This document shows positions 1 to 8,888 of a DNA stretch of 64,000 nucleotides, one piece after another (the stretch's first letter is position 1; every line of letters begins with the position of its first letter). This DNA comes from Duganella sp. Root336D2 (lineage in GTDB: Bacteria; Pseudomonadota; Gammaproteobacteria; Burkholderiales; Burkholderiaceae_D): positions 126,393 through 190,392 of the forward strand of contig NZ_LMDB01000001.1 in assembly GCF_001425005.1 (NCBI RefSeq), written 5' to 3'. The position numbers and the translations under genes were made by a program. A model generated the notes under the pieces. It was not told where the DNA came from, searched no databases, and saw only the letters and a program-made list of their open reading frames with translations.

Positions 1-963
1 CTGCGACGGCGTCAGGGCGGCGTCGGCCTGCACCAGGCGGCATTCGACGCCCAGTACATTGCTGGCCATTTGCAGCGACGCGCCGCGCTTGCCCAGCCAC
101 AGCAGGCATGCCAGCCAGAACGCGTGTTGCGACGAGACCGGCGCGCTGGTTGGCGTTTCCAGGAATTCGGTGAGCTGGGACGCCTTCAGGAACAGTGCAT
201 GGCTGGCATCGACCGCGCGGAAGGTCGGGCCGAAGGCCTCCCCCAGCAGCGCAAAGGCATGCGCCGGGTCGGCATCGGCATAGCGCTGCTCCAGCTCCAG
301 CAGGTGGTCGCGCACGGCGCAGCCGAAGGCGGCGCTGCGGAAGGCCTCCGAGCTGATCAGGTCGGAATGGTCCAGCATCAGCCAGTCCGGTTCCGGCGGC
401 GTCATGCCGGCGCTGAGGGCGCCTGCCAGGTAGCTTTCCACCGGCACGAAGGACGGCCCGGCCGACAGGCTGGCCGCCAGCGTGTACAGGGTGCCGATGC
501 GGCTGGCCACGGCCTGCTTCTGGCGTACCAGCAGCTTTTCGCGCAGCAGTTGCGAATGTTCCTTCTGCAGCTTGGCCAGGGCCAGTGCCTGTTTCAGTTC
601 CATGCGCAGCGCGGCAATATCCCATGGCTTCTGGATATAGCGGTGGATCTGGCCCTGGTTGACCGCGTCCACCGTGTGCTCCAGTTCCGAATAGGCGGTG
701 GTGAGGATGCGCACGATATGCGGGTAGCGGTCCCAGGCGTAGAACAGCAGCTCATTGCCATAGGCGCCGGGCATGCGCTGGTCGGACACCAGCACCGCGA
801 TCTCGTCGGCGTGCTCGTCGAGCATACGCTTGCCCTCCTCCACCGACTCGGCCACGTACACGGGCGCCAGCGCGCCGAGGGCGCGCTGGAAATATTTGAG
901 GGCGGTCGCCTCGTCGTCGACGTAGAGGATCGCCGGCGTTTGTTTGGTCGGTTGTTCTGTCAT
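1..963 (-). CDS. phcQ: PhcQ-like response regulator (3' end cut by window edge)
   Basis: The first 321 residues of a response regulator are present; the C-terminus lies off the left edge. Residues 10-130 form a receiver domain with the acidic pair in YVDDE, phospho-acceptor Asp61 in LVSDQRMPG, Thr in ILTTAY and Lys in IQKPW. The rest is helical with no recognisable DNA-binding or enzymatic domain, which fits PhcQ, a receiver protein that adjusts quorum-sensing output in Ralstonia. The start ATG overlaps the stop of the upstream hybrid kinase as ATGA, so translation is probably coupled. The name rests on operon order (methyltransferase, kinase, REC-kinase, REC) more than on the sequence of this protein alone. 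Confidence 0.7.
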   Translation of the reverse strand, partial: MTEQPTKQTPAILYVDDEATALKYFQRALGALAPVYVAESVEEGKRMLDEHADEIAVLVSDQRMPGAYGNELLFYAWDRYPHIVRILTTAYSELEHTVDAVNQGQIHRYIQKPWDIAALRMELKQALALAKLQKEHSQLLREKLLVRQKQAVASRIGTLYTLAASLSAGPSFVPVESYLAGALSAGMTPPEPDWLMLDHSDLISSEAFRSAAFGCAVRDHLLELEQRYADADPAHAFALLGEAFGPTFRAVDASHALFLKASQLTEFLETPTSAPVSSQHAFWLACLLWLGKRGASLQMASNVLGVECRLVQADAALTPSQ

Positions 964-2078
964 GCTCGTTCCTTCTCTAACTCCGGGAAATTCATGGTGA
1001 CGGTGGTGGCGCGACCCGGTTCCGACTGCACCCGCAGGTTGCCGCCGAACGATTGCATCACGCGGTTGCAGAAGATCAGGCCCCAGCCGCTGCCGCCTTC
1101 GCTGCCGTGCATGGACACCGGGTCCAGCAGCAGGCGGTTCAGCAGCGCCGGCGCAATGCCGGGGCCATTGTCCTGCACGATAATATACGGCCGCTCGGCA
1201 ACGCCCACGGTGAGCCTGATGCGCGGGCCGGACTGGCCCTGCAGCGCGCGCAGCGCGTTGCTGAGCAGCGAGGACAGCACCAGCGCCACGCAGTTCGGCG
1301 AGGCGCGCACATTGAAGTCGGCCTGCACATCGACTTCGATCATCTCGCGCTGGCCGGGCGCCAGCGGATACACGCCCAGCAGGGCCGCGACCATCTGCTG
1401 CGCGCTGCCGCTGGCCAGGCGCGCGGTCGGCACCACGCTGGCGCGCTTGACCGATTCGACAAACGAAGCCAGCACCGACAGGCAGTAGCGCGCATTGTCG
1501 TTCATGTGCGCCGCGGCGTTGCCGATATCGGCCCGCAGCGGCAAGCCCTTGTCTTCCGCCTGGGCGTTGACGCGGCGCTGGATATTGCGCGCGAAATTGG
1601 CGATGGTGGCCAGCGGCGTATTCAGTTCGTGCGCCAGGAAGGCCACCGTCTCCTCGATCGCCAGCAGGCTTTGGCGGCGCATGGCGCGCTCGCGCGCATT
1701 TTCACTGGCCAGGCGCAGCGCGTCGCGCACCATATTGGCGTCCAGCGGCTTTTCCAGGATGCGGAAGATGTCGCCGCCGTTGATGGTTTCCAGCAGCACC
1801 TCCTTGTCGGCATAGGCCGTGACCAGGATGCGCACCAGGTGCGGGTAATCGCGCTCGACCTGGCGCAGCAGCTCGCCGCCGACGCGGCCCGGCATGCGGT
1901 AGTCGGTGACCAGCACGTCGATATCGCTGTCGGGCCTGGCCAGGATCACGAGCGCCTCGTCCACGCTGGGCGCGGTCAGTACCGTGAAGTCGTTCTCCAC
2001 CGCGCGCGCAAAATACTTGCGCGCCAATTCCTCGTCGTCCACATACAGCACCGTTGCCTGCTGGCTGCGATCGCTCAT
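960..2078 (-). CDS. phcR: PhcR-like hybrid: receiver domain plus histidine kinase
   Basis: A cytoplasmic protein of 372 residues with a receiver domain first and a kinase second. The receiver has Asp59 in VLVTDYRMPG and Lys in ILEKPL. The kinase half has the phospho-acceptor His150 in FLAHELNTPL, an N box (LLSNALRAL), a G1 box (DNGPGIAP) and a final GSGWGL box. In Ralstonia, PhcR has this inverted order and relays the 3-hydroxy fatty acid methyl ester signal from PhcS to control PhcA activity. Both ends overlap the neighbouring genes by ATGA. No membrane segment is seen. Family and order are clear; control of a PhcA homologue is inferred because phcA is not in the window. Confidence 0.8.
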   Translation of the reverse strand: MSDRSQQATVLYVDDEELARKYFARAVENDFTVLTAPSVDEALVILARPDSDIDVLVTDYRMPGRVGGELLRQVERDYPHLVRILVTAYADKEVLLETINGGDIFRILEKPLDANMVRDALRLASENARERAMRRQSLLAIEETVAFLAHELNTPLATIANFARNIQRRVNAQAEDKGLPLRADIGNAAAHMNDNARYCLSVLASFVESVKRASVVPTARLASGSAQQMVAALLGVYPLAPGQREMIEVDVQADFNVRASPNCVALVLSSLLSNALRALQGQSGPRIRLTVGVAERPYIIVQDNGPGIAPALLNRLLLDPVSMHGSEGGSGWGLIFCNRVMQSFGGNLRVQSEPGRATTVTMNFPELEKERA

Positions 2079-3436
2079 TTCTCGCCTCCGCTCACGCGCG
2101 GCAGGTCAAAGGTAAACCGGGTCCATTCGCCCGGCACGCTTTCCGCCGCCAGTTGGCCGCCGTGGCGCTGGATCACGCTGTAGCAGATCGACAGGCCCAG
2201 GCCCAGGCCCTGCCCCACTTCGCGCGTGGTGAAAAACGGTTCGAAGACGCGGCCGATATTCTCCGGCGCGATGCCCGGGCCGTTGTCGCGCACCGTGATC
2301 TTCAGGCGCTCGCCGCGCGCTTCCGCATAGACATCGATGGCCGGATCCTGCGTCGCGCCCTTGCGCATGGCCAGCGCCGCATTGCTCAGCAGGTTGATCA
2401 GCACGCCGATGATGGCCGCTTCGTCGCCGCGCACCAGGGTATCGGGCTGCAGATGGCGATTGACCTTGATGCCCTTGATCTCGTGGCCTACCAGGCGCAC
2501 CGACGATTCCAGTGCGCGCTCGAACAGGAATTGTGCGCTCTCGTGGTCGCTGCCGGACTTTCGGTAGGCGAAAGTCTTCAGGTCGGACACGATGTACTGC
2601 ACGCGCTGCATGCCGGACTTGGCATCGGTCAGGCATTCCAGCAGCACTTCGCTGCCTTTTGCGCCCGGCTCCTCCATCGCGATGTCGATCGCCATCATGC
2701 AGAAGTTGACCGGGTTGTTCACCTCGTGCAGCAGGCCCGCAGCCAGCGTACCCAGGGCTGCCATCTTTTCCTGCTGCAGCATCTGGCCCTTGATCTCGGC
2801 CAGGCTGCGGTTGTTGGCTTCCAGCTGGGCGTTCTTGTCGGCCAGTTCCGCCTTCAACTGGAACAGGTTGAAGCGCGCCTGCTCGTTGTAATAGGTGCAG
2901 ACCGCGCTGGCAATGGCGCTGAAGGCCAGCAGCAGCGAATTGACGGCAAAGGCGCCGCCCACCGGCGCCTGGCCGTCATGCACCCAGCAGGCGGCCGCGT
3001 ACAGCAGGTAGGTGAGCAGGCCCAGCGTCAGGTTCTGCCACATGCGGAAGGCAAACGCGATGGCCGAGGCGAACACGCCCAGGTTCAGGCCCGCATAATA
3101 AATCGAGGAGGCGCCTTCGGTCACGGCAATCATCCAGGCAATCATGATCTGCGGCAGCATCAGCCAGGTGAAGCTCATCGCTTCCACATGGCGCGCGCCC
3201 CAGGGCTGGCGCATCAGGCCGATAATGCCCAGGATGGCCAGGGACACCAGCACCCGTGCCAGCGTAAAGGACCCCAGGTGGTCGGGATACAGGCTGAAAT
3301 CGAGGCCGATGCCAAGCAGCACCAGGCCGATCGCGGTCCAGGCGCCGCCGCGGCTGAAGCGCAGCCGGTAGGCGCGCAGGTCCGACTCATAGGCCGCATG
3401 CAGGTGTGGGCTCACGTAGGGTGCCGGTCCGGTCAT
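2075..3436 (-). CDS. phcS: PhcS-like membrane sensor histidine kinase
   Basis: A sensor kinase of 453 residues. Residues 30-185 hold about six hydrophobic segments with little periplasmic sequence, as in PhcS, which senses a hydrophobic methyl ester. A coiled coil (190-225) leads to the H box with His237 in GLLHEVNNPVNF. ATPase boxes follow: N box LINLLSNAALAM, G1 DNGPGIAPENIG, F box FEPFFTT and G2 GLGLGLS. The start is the ATG that overlaps the upstream methyltransferase stop; the reading frame stays open for 170 codons upstream, but that stretch is antisense-like sequence inside the methyltransferase gene. In Ralstonia the equivalent His is near residue 230. Signal identity in this organism is inferred from the linked synthase. 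Confidence 0.8.
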   Translation of the reverse strand: MTGPAPYVSPHLHAAYESDLRAYRLRFSRGGAWTAIGLVLLGIGLDFSLYPDHLGSFTLARVLVSLAILGIIGLMRQPWGARHVEAMSFTWLMLPQIMIAWMIAVTEGASSIYYAGLNLGVFASAIAFAFRMWQNLTLGLLTYLLYAAACWVHDGQAPVGGAFAVNSLLLAFSAIASAVCTYYNEQARFNLFQLKAELADKNAQLEANNRSLAEIKGQMLQQEKMAALGTLAAGLLHEVNNPVNFCMMAIDIAMEEPGAKGSEVLLECLTDAKSGMQRVQYIVSDLKTFAYRKSGSDHESAQFLFERALESSVRLVGHEIKGIKVNRHLQPDTLVRGDEAAIIGVLINLLSNAALAMRKGATQDPAIDVYAEARGERLKITVRDNGPGIAPENIGRVFEPFFTTREVGQGLGLGLSICYSVIQRHGGQLAAESVPGEWTRFTFDLPRVSGGEK

Positions 3437-4821
3437 GGCAGCGACGCTTCGGCAAACACATTGACGCCGGTCGCATCGACATAGGTGAGGCGCGCGCGCG
3501 ATTGCGGCGGCAGCAGTTGTTCCATCTTGGCTTCGTCGCGGTAGATCAGGTACCACTCCAGCAGGTGTTCCATGCCGGGGCGCTCCGGATTGTTGCTGTG
3601 GACGTTGGTCACCAGCAGGCGCCCGCCGCTCTTCATGCAGGAAGCGAAATAGTTCAGCAGGCGGTGGCAGACCTTGTCCGACAGGTAGTCGAACAGGCCG
3701 GCGCAATACACCACATCGAAGTCGGCCCCCGCTTGCGGACCGTCCACGCGGCGTTTCAGCAGGTTGTGCACGGAGTCCTGCACGAAGCGGATGTCGGGCT
3801 GGCGCGCCAGCCCGGCGCTGATGCCGCTCAGTTGGCCGCGCGTCCAGGCCAGGGTTTCTTCGCTGAAGTCGACCAGCTCGAACGACAGCCAGTGCGGCTC
3901 GTCGTACTCGCGCAGGAAGCGCTGGATCTCCTGCGCCGGCCCGCAACCCACGTTCAGCACGCGGTAGGGGCGGCCCACGCGCCGCGCCGCGTCGGCCTGG
4001 CGCTTCAGGAACTCGACCAGGATTTCGATGCGGTTGCGGTGCGCCACCGCCACCGCCGTCTGCAGGAAGGCGGCGTTGACGATCTGGAAGTAGGTGCTGG
4101 GGCCCTGGCGCGGGTCGCCCAGGATCTGGTTCACCATCTCATAGTCGCCGGCATAGCCGAGCGGCTTGCTGAAGGTGCGGAACACGAACGGCGCGCGCAG
4201 GATCAGCGGGTGCAGCGCGCCCTGGGCAAAAGCGCGGTGGGCCGCAGCCGCATCGGCCTCGACCAGGGCGGCTTCCTTGTTCAGGTCGTCGAAATAGCGG
4301 CGCACGCGCATGATCAGCGGCTCGGCCAGCTCGGCAAAGACGTCGGCGCGCAGGCGGCCGCCCTCTTTCGGCAGCGAATCGGACAGGTCGACCTGCTCCA
4401 CCCAGCGCGCCACCTCGGCCAGGTAGGCGCGCGACTCGTTGACGGCAATCTGGTAATCGCGCCGGATGCGGAAGCGCTCGTCCCAGTCCGCCACGAACTT
4501 GCTCGCTTCGCGGCCCACTGCGCCCGGCAGCATCACCACCTCGCTCAGCTCGCGCCATTCGTCGATCAGCGTCACCGACACCACGGCAGTCAGGCCGGTG
4601 TTGACCATGCTGATCACTACCGCCTTGCCGATGTAGGCGCTGGCCGTTCCCATGCGTACCGTCAGCTCGCTTAACACTTCGCTGACCTGCACGATGGAAT
4701 ACGGGTTATACACTTCCATCACCAGCGACTTGCGCTGGAGCGTCACGATGGTGCCGCGGACCGCTTCACCTTGCGTGTTCAGGAAACTGACGACCGGATC
4801 GATTTGCGCCTGTGAATACAC
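3433..4821 (-). CDS. phcB: PhcB-like SAM-dependent methyltransferase (quorum signal synthase)
   Basis: A protein of 462 residues, first gene of the operon. The C-terminal half is a class I methyltransferase: motif I VLNVGCGPAQEI near residue 290, an acidic residue in FELVDFSEE, then FDVVYCAGLFDYLSD and GGRLLVTNVH. The N-terminal 110 residues are beta-rich (RGTIVTLQRKSLVMEVYNP) and resemble a PilZ-like barrel; a helical linker follows. In Ralstonia PhcB methylates a 3-hydroxy fatty acid to the methyl ester autoinducer (3-OH PAME or 3-OH MAME). The apparent start is GTG with a poor ribosome binding site; no closer ATG fits. The substrate here is inferred from operon identity. Confidence 0.78.
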   Translation of the reverse strand: MYSQAQIDPVVSFLNTQGEAVRGTIVTLQRKSLVMEVYNPYSIVQVSEVLSELTVRMGTASAYIGKAVVISMVNTGLTAVVSVTLIDEWRELSEVVMLPGAVGREASKFVADWDERFRIRRDYQIAVNESRAYLAEVARWVEQVDLSDSLPKEGGRLRADVFAELAEPLIMRVRRYFDDLNKEAALVEADAAAAHRAFAQGALHPLILRAPFVFRTFSKPLGYAGDYEMVNQILGDPRQGPSTYFQIVNAAFLQTAVAVAHRNRIEILVEFLKRQADAARRVGRPYRVLNVGCGPAQEIQRFLREYDEPHWLSFELVDFSEETLAWTRGQLSGISAGLARQPDIRFVQDSVHNLLKRRVDGPQAGADFDVVYCAGLFDYLSDKVCHRLLNYFASCMKSGGRLLVTNVHSNNPERPGMEHLLEWYLIYRDEAKMEQLLPPQSRARLTYVDATGVNVFAEASLP

Positions 4822-4906
4822 TTTTATTCGGAACTTAAATGGTTGCCGTGAATTAAATTGAGTGTACTGACTTGTGGCGCAAATCGCAACGTTTCACTAT
4901 GAAGAA

Positions 4907-4967
4907 TTGGCTGCATAACAGTAAGGCTTATATAAATGATAAGCGTACCCACTTGCCAACAGTACGC
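4907..4967. promoter_or_regulatory. Divergent promoter region of the phc-like operon with nested palindromes
   Basis: This AT-rich island contains two inverted repeats: GCTTAT-7-ATAAGC at 4926-4944 and GCGTAC-13-GTACGC at 4943-4967. Leftward, TTGGCA (4959-4954) and TTTATA (4936-4931) are spaced by 17 bp, a good sigma70-type pair for phcB. Rightward, TTGGCT (4907-4912) and TATAAA (4931-4936) are spaced by 18 bp. The shared -10 lies inside the first palindrome, so a regulator bound there would affect both directions. The regulator is unknown. Sequence elements are seen; function is inferred. Confidence 0.45.
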
Positions 4968-5026
4968 TGCCGCACAGACGCGACCATTTCCCGCTGCCAA
5001 AATGGGCCCAAGTCTTGGAGAATACG

Positions 5027-5215
5027 ATGGAGCAGTCACGCAAGCAGCCACGCAAGCAGCCGCCCGCCGAACTGGAGCGGGTGGAATTCCACGAACGGTT
5101 TGCCCGCAGTTTCACCGATGCACGTTTTGACGGACTGCGCGACGCGGTGGCCGCGCTGGAAGAACTGGCCTGGCGCCAGTATTGCGATCAGCACCGGCCA
5201 GGCGCAGCACATTAA
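5027..5215 (+). CDS. Small hypothetical protein, 62 residues
   Basis: A short charged, helical protein with no cysteine, signal peptide or membrane segment. The N-terminus is Lys/Arg/Gln/Pro-rich, and the C-terminal half reads as one amphipathic helix (FARSFTDARF...LRDAVAALEELAW). A GGAG ribosome binding site sits six bases before the ATG, and codon use resembles the neighbours, so it is probably expressed. It is divergent from the phc-like operon and shares its promoter region; its stop codon overlaps that of the convergent glycosyltransferase gene. I do not recognise the family. A role linked to the quorum-sensing operon is possible from position only. Confidence 0.55.
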   Translation: MEQSRKQPRKQPPAELERVEFHERFARSFTDARFDGLRDAVAALEELAWRQYCDQHRPGAAH

Positions 5216-6405
5216 GCGTTCGCCGCCAGCAGTTCGAGGCGGGCAGCCAGCCGGTCGGCCATCTGCGCCGGCGTGAAGCCGGCATAACGGTTGGCGACGC
5301 CGCGCGCCGCCATCAGGGTACGCCCGTCCATCAGCAAACTGCGCACCACGCTGCGCCAATCCACCGCCCCCGGCAGGCGACCGCCGTTGACCGCCACGCC
5401 GGCCTGTTCCAGGCGCGCCGCCAGCAGGTAGCGCTCGAGCTGGGTCGGCAACAGCAGCATGGGCACCGCGGCCAGCAGGGAATGCGCGATGCTGCCCTCG
5501 CCCGCCTGGCTGACGCAGATGCGCGACTCGGCCAGCGCTGCCGCCAGGTCGACCGGCCCGCGTGCATATGCCAGGCTGGTGGCATGTACCGGCGGCACCG
5601 CGCCGGCAGCTACTTCCGGTTGGTAGCAGAGCACCCGGCAGCCTTCCATCACCAGGGCGTGCAGCACCGCGACGTGGGCCGGATGTTCCTGGCGCAGGTA
5701 GACGAATACCTTGTGGCCGTGGCCGGGCGGCCACTGCGGCGCTTCGCCAGCCGGCGCCACGAAGGCGGGGCCGTACCACTGTTCGCGCTCGGGCGGGCGC
5801 CCATAATGGTCCAGTTCAGGCCAGGCGCACAGGAAATGCTGGCGCCCCAGCAGCGCATCGGCCGCCTGCACATATGGCACGCCGCCATGGTGCACCAGTA
5901 CCGTATTCATGACTTTCAGGGCATGCATTTCGGCCGCAGCCAGGCGCTGCAGGTCCATCGCTTCCCACGGGCGGAAATTGGGCAAGGGCTGGCCCGGCGG
6001 CGGCAAGGTGAAACCGGCACCGATTGCCGCCGAAGGAATGTCCAGGGTGCGCGCCGCCAGCAAGGCCGTGGGCGCAAACTCGGCCACCACCACGTCGGGC
6101 TTCAGCAACTGCAGCGCCGAGCGCCAGCCGCGTACCAGGCCGTCCAGTCCCTGCGCTTCGCGGTAGCCGGAACTGAGCATGATTTCGGCCAGGCTGGCCG
6201 CATGCTGGGCGGCGCCGTGCAGCCAGAGCGGCGCCTGCAGCATCGTCACCTCGAGTCCGCCCAGCAGGCGCCGGGCCTGGCCCAGGTCGCGCACCGACAG
6301 GCTGACCGCATGGCCGCGTGCCAGCAGGGCTTGCGCAATGACCCGCAAGCGTCCTGCATGGGCCAGGTCCCCCCCTAATTCCCAAGCCAGGTGGAAATGA
6401 GCCAT
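5212..6405 (-). CDS. UGT/MGT-type glycosyltransferase
   Basis: A protein of 397 residues with the two-domain GT-B layout of family 1 glycosyltransferases. The N-terminal domain opens FHLAWELGGDLAHAGRL, with the Gly/His acceptor-side motif, and continues with LLKPDVVVAEFAPTALL. The C-terminal nucleotide-sugar domain includes ICVSQAGEGSIAHSLLAAVPMLLLPTQLERYLLAARLEQAG, matching the HxGxGT...P...DQ...A..V..G pattern with Gln in place of His in the first position (SQAGEG). Such enzymes act in the cytoplasm on small lipophilic acceptors or glycolipids. Donor and acceptor cannot be told from the sequence. It is a single gene convergent with the small upstream ORF. Confidence 0.75.
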   Translation of the reverse strand: MAHFHLAWELGGDLAHAGRLRVIAQALLARGHAVSLSVRDLGQARRLLGGLEVTMLQAPLWLHGAAQHAASLAEIMLSSGYREAQGLDGLVRGWRSALQLLKPDVVVAEFAPTALLAARTLDIPSAAIGAGFTLPPPGQPLPNFRPWEAMDLQRLAAAEMHALKVMNTVLVHHGGVPYVQAADALLGRQHFLCAWPELDHYGRPPEREQWYGPAFVAPAGEAPQWPPGHGHKVFVYLRQEHPAHVAVLHALVMEGCRVLCYQPEVAAGAVPPVHATSLAYARGPVDLAAALAESRICVSQAGEGSIAHSLLAAVPMLLLPTQLERYLLAARLEQAGVAVNGGRLPGAVDWRSVVRSLLMDGRTLMAARGVANRYAGFTPAQMADRLAARLELLAANA

Positions 6406-6512
6406 TCTCAGTTCACCCAGCCAAGTGTCATTGCATTTTTCACATTATTTCCAGTTAAGGCTGTGCCTTGGATTTTAGAACACACTCGCAAACAGGTGTG
6501 CAATACTAAGCC

Positions 6513-8888
6513 ATGGCCCTCACCCGACTGCTACCCCAGAGCTTGCGTGCGCGCATGACCTGCGTGGTCATCTTGTTCGTGCTTGCAGCCACCAGCATCG
6601 TGACCTGGCTGGCCCTGTCGATGTCGGAACGGGACATGAAAAGCGTGATCGGCCAGCAACAGTTCAGCCTCCTGTCGGTCGCCGCCGCCCATATCGACGA
6701 GCAACTGGCCAGCAAACGCCTGCTGCTAAGCTCCATCGCGGACGCGATTCCGGCGACCCAGCGCACGCCCTCCGCGATTCACGCCGCCATCGAGCGCCAT
6801 GCCTCGGCCTCCGCCGAATTTGCCAACGTGGCGGCGTTCGACAGCAATGGACGCTACCTGGCCAGCCTGCGCACGCCGCAGCAGGACAAGCCCAACGTGG
6901 CCGACCGCCCCTATTTCGTCCAGACCCTGGCGCAAAAGCGGGCCATCATATCACCGCCCCTGCGCGGTCGCGTGTCCAATTTGCCCGTCGTCGTATTGAC
7001 CCATCCCATCATCGACAGCGGCGGCGACGTGCAGGCGGTCCTGGTGGGCAGCATCGACTTGCTGAACTCCGACTTCTTCCACCATTTCAATACCATGAAG
7101 CCGGGCAAAACAGGCTTCATGTTCATCATGACCACCGACGGCCTGCTGGTCAATCACCCCAACAAGTCACGCCTGCTGGAGCATATCAACGCGCGCCCCG
7201 GCCTTAACCTCGGTACCCAGCGCGCGCTCGATGGCTTTGAAGGGTGGATGGAGGCGAGCAACAAGGATGGCGTGGACGGCATCTATTCCTATAAGCGGCT
7301 GAACGCCACCAACTGGATCGTGGCGGCGCGCTACCCGACTGCCGAAGCATTCGCGCCCATGATCAGCATGCGCCAGCAAGCGGTGCTGGCGGCAACGGTG
7401 TTTGCGGCGGTGGCCGGGGTGCTGAGCTGGCTGATGATCAACGCCCTGCTGTCGCCGCTGCAGAAACTGCGCGCCAACCTGCATGCCATCCGCAACCGCG
7501 GCGGCGATATCAGCCTGCTGCGCAGCGGCGGCAAGGACGAGATCGGCGAGCTCAGCGAAGCCCTGTATGAACTGACGGCGGAACGCCAGGCCGCGCAGGA
7601 CCGGCTGGCCGCAAGCGAAAAACGGGCGCGCGTGATCGCCGACAACATCCCGGCCCTGGTGGCCTATATCGACCGCGACCTGCGCTACCATTTCACCAAC
7701 GAGCATTACGAATTCCTGCTCGGCATCGACCCGCGCACCATGCTCGGCAAGCGTTTCGATGAAGTATTTGGCACCGAAGCCTGCGAACGCTGGAAGGATT
7801 GCTTCGATATCGTGCTGGCCGGACGCCGCGTCCACGTCGAGCGCCCCGGCGAGGAACTGGAGCGCCACCTGCACCTGATGGCCGAACTGGTGCCGGACCT
7901 GGCGCCCGATGGCAGCGTGCCTGGCTTCTACATGATGTGCACCGACATCACCGAGCGCAAGACTGCCGAACTGGCGCAGGCTGCCAGCGAGAAGCGCCTG
8001 CGCCTGATTGCCGACCATTTGCCGGTGATGATCAGCGCCATCGACCGCGAGCACGTCCTGCAGTTCGGCAACGCCACCTACCGCCGCTGGCTCGATACCG
8101 ATCCCGATACCCTGCCCGGGCGCCCGATGGCCAGCGTAGCCGGCGGCAGCGCCTACCAAGAAGCGCGCCCCTGGCTTGACCGCGCCTTCAGCGGTGAAGT
8201 CACGGAATACGAATCGACCGCCCGCCTGCACGGCGAGCCGCGCGTGCTGGAAACCATTTTCGTGCCCGATGTGCGCAAGGACGGCAGCGTACCTTTGGTC
8301 TACGCCCTGACCACCGACGTTACCCGCAGCCGCGAGGTGGAAGCGGAATTGCTGCGCCAGGCGCGGCGCGACCCGCTGACCGGCATCCCCAACCGGCGCC
8401 AGTTCGAAGACGTGCTGGACCAGGCCATCGAACGCGTGCGGCGCCAGGACAGCCAGATGGCGCTGGCCTACCTCGACATCGACAATTTCAAGCACATCAA
8501 CGACAGCCTGGGCCACGCCGGCGGGGACGAAGTGTTGAAGGAATTCGCACTGCGCCTGTCCGGCAGCGTGCGCACCACCGATACCGCGGCGCGCCTGGCT
8601 GGCGATGAATTCGTGATCGTGTTTGAAAATATCCGCCATGCCGGCGAGGTCCAGCTCCTGGCGGAGAAGGTCATGGCTGCCGTGGCGCACGATTTCACCG
8701 TGCTCGACGCGCCACTGCGCGTCACCACCAGCATCGGCATTGCACTGTATGCCGGCGGCACCGAAACGGCGGGCGGCCTGATCGGGCGCGCCGATATGGC
8801 GCTGTACGATACCAAACGCCGCGGCCGCAACGGCTTCACCATCGACAATGGCCGCGGCCTGCCGGAAGCGGCGATATCCCAGCCCTAG
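6513..8888 (+). CDS. Membrane diguanylate cyclase: Cache, HAMP, two PAS, GGDEF
   Basis: A protein of 791 residues that should make cyclic di-GMP. A membrane helix at 16-37 precedes a periplasmic double-Cache sensor (about 40-290), then a second helix (about 290-312), a HAMP segment, PAS domains near 370-485 and 495-610, and a C-terminal GGDEF domain. The active site is AGDEF (about residue 695), a tolerated Ala variant. An RTTD inhibitory site lies five residues before it, so product inhibition is likely. It is monocistronic and convergent with the LysR gene, with overlapping stop codons. The 107-bp upstream region shows no clear sigma70 promoter. The ligand of the Cache domain is unknown. 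Confidence 0.88.
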   Translation: MALTRLLPQSLRARMTCVVILFVLAATSIVTWLALSMSERDMKSVIGQQQFSLLSVAAAHIDEQLASKRLLLSSIADAIPATQRTPSAIHAAIERHASASAEFANVAAFDSNGRYLASLRTPQQDKPNVADRPYFVQTLAQKRAIISPPLRGRVSNLPVVVLTHPIIDSGGDVQAVLVGSIDLLNSDFFHHFNTMKPGKTGFMFIMTTDGLLVNHPNKSRLLEHINARPGLNLGTQRALDGFEGWMEASNKDGVDGIYSYKRLNATNWIVAARYPTAEAFAPMISMRQQAVLAATVFAAVAGVLSWLMINALLSPLQKLRANLHAIRNRGGDISLLRSGGKDEIGELSEALYELTAERQAAQDRLAASEKRARVIADNIPALVAYIDRDLRYHFTNEHYEFLLGIDPRTMLGKRFDEVFGTEACERWKDCFDIVLAGRRVHVERPGEELERHLHLMAELVPDLAPDGSVPGFYMMCTDITERKTAELAQAASEKRLRLIADHLPVMISAIDREHVLQFGNATYRRWLDTDPDTLPGRPMASVAGGSAYQEARPWLDRAFSGEVTEYESTARLHGEPRVLETIFVPDVRKDGSVPLVYALTTDVTRSREVEAELLRQARRDPLTGIPNRRQFEDVLDQAIERVRRQDSQMALAYLDIDNFKHINDSLGHAGGDEVLKEFALRLSGSVRTTDTAARLAGDEFVIVFENIRHAGEVQLLAEKVMAAVAHDFTVLDAPLRVTTSIGIALYAGGTETAGGLIGRADMALYDTKRRGRNGFTIDNGRGLPEAAISQP

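Noticed and set aside
3437-3946. Upstream extension of the PhcS-like gene
   Set aside because: The extension lies inside the methyltransferase gene in another frame; the ATG in the ATGA overlap gives a normal membrane N-terminus.
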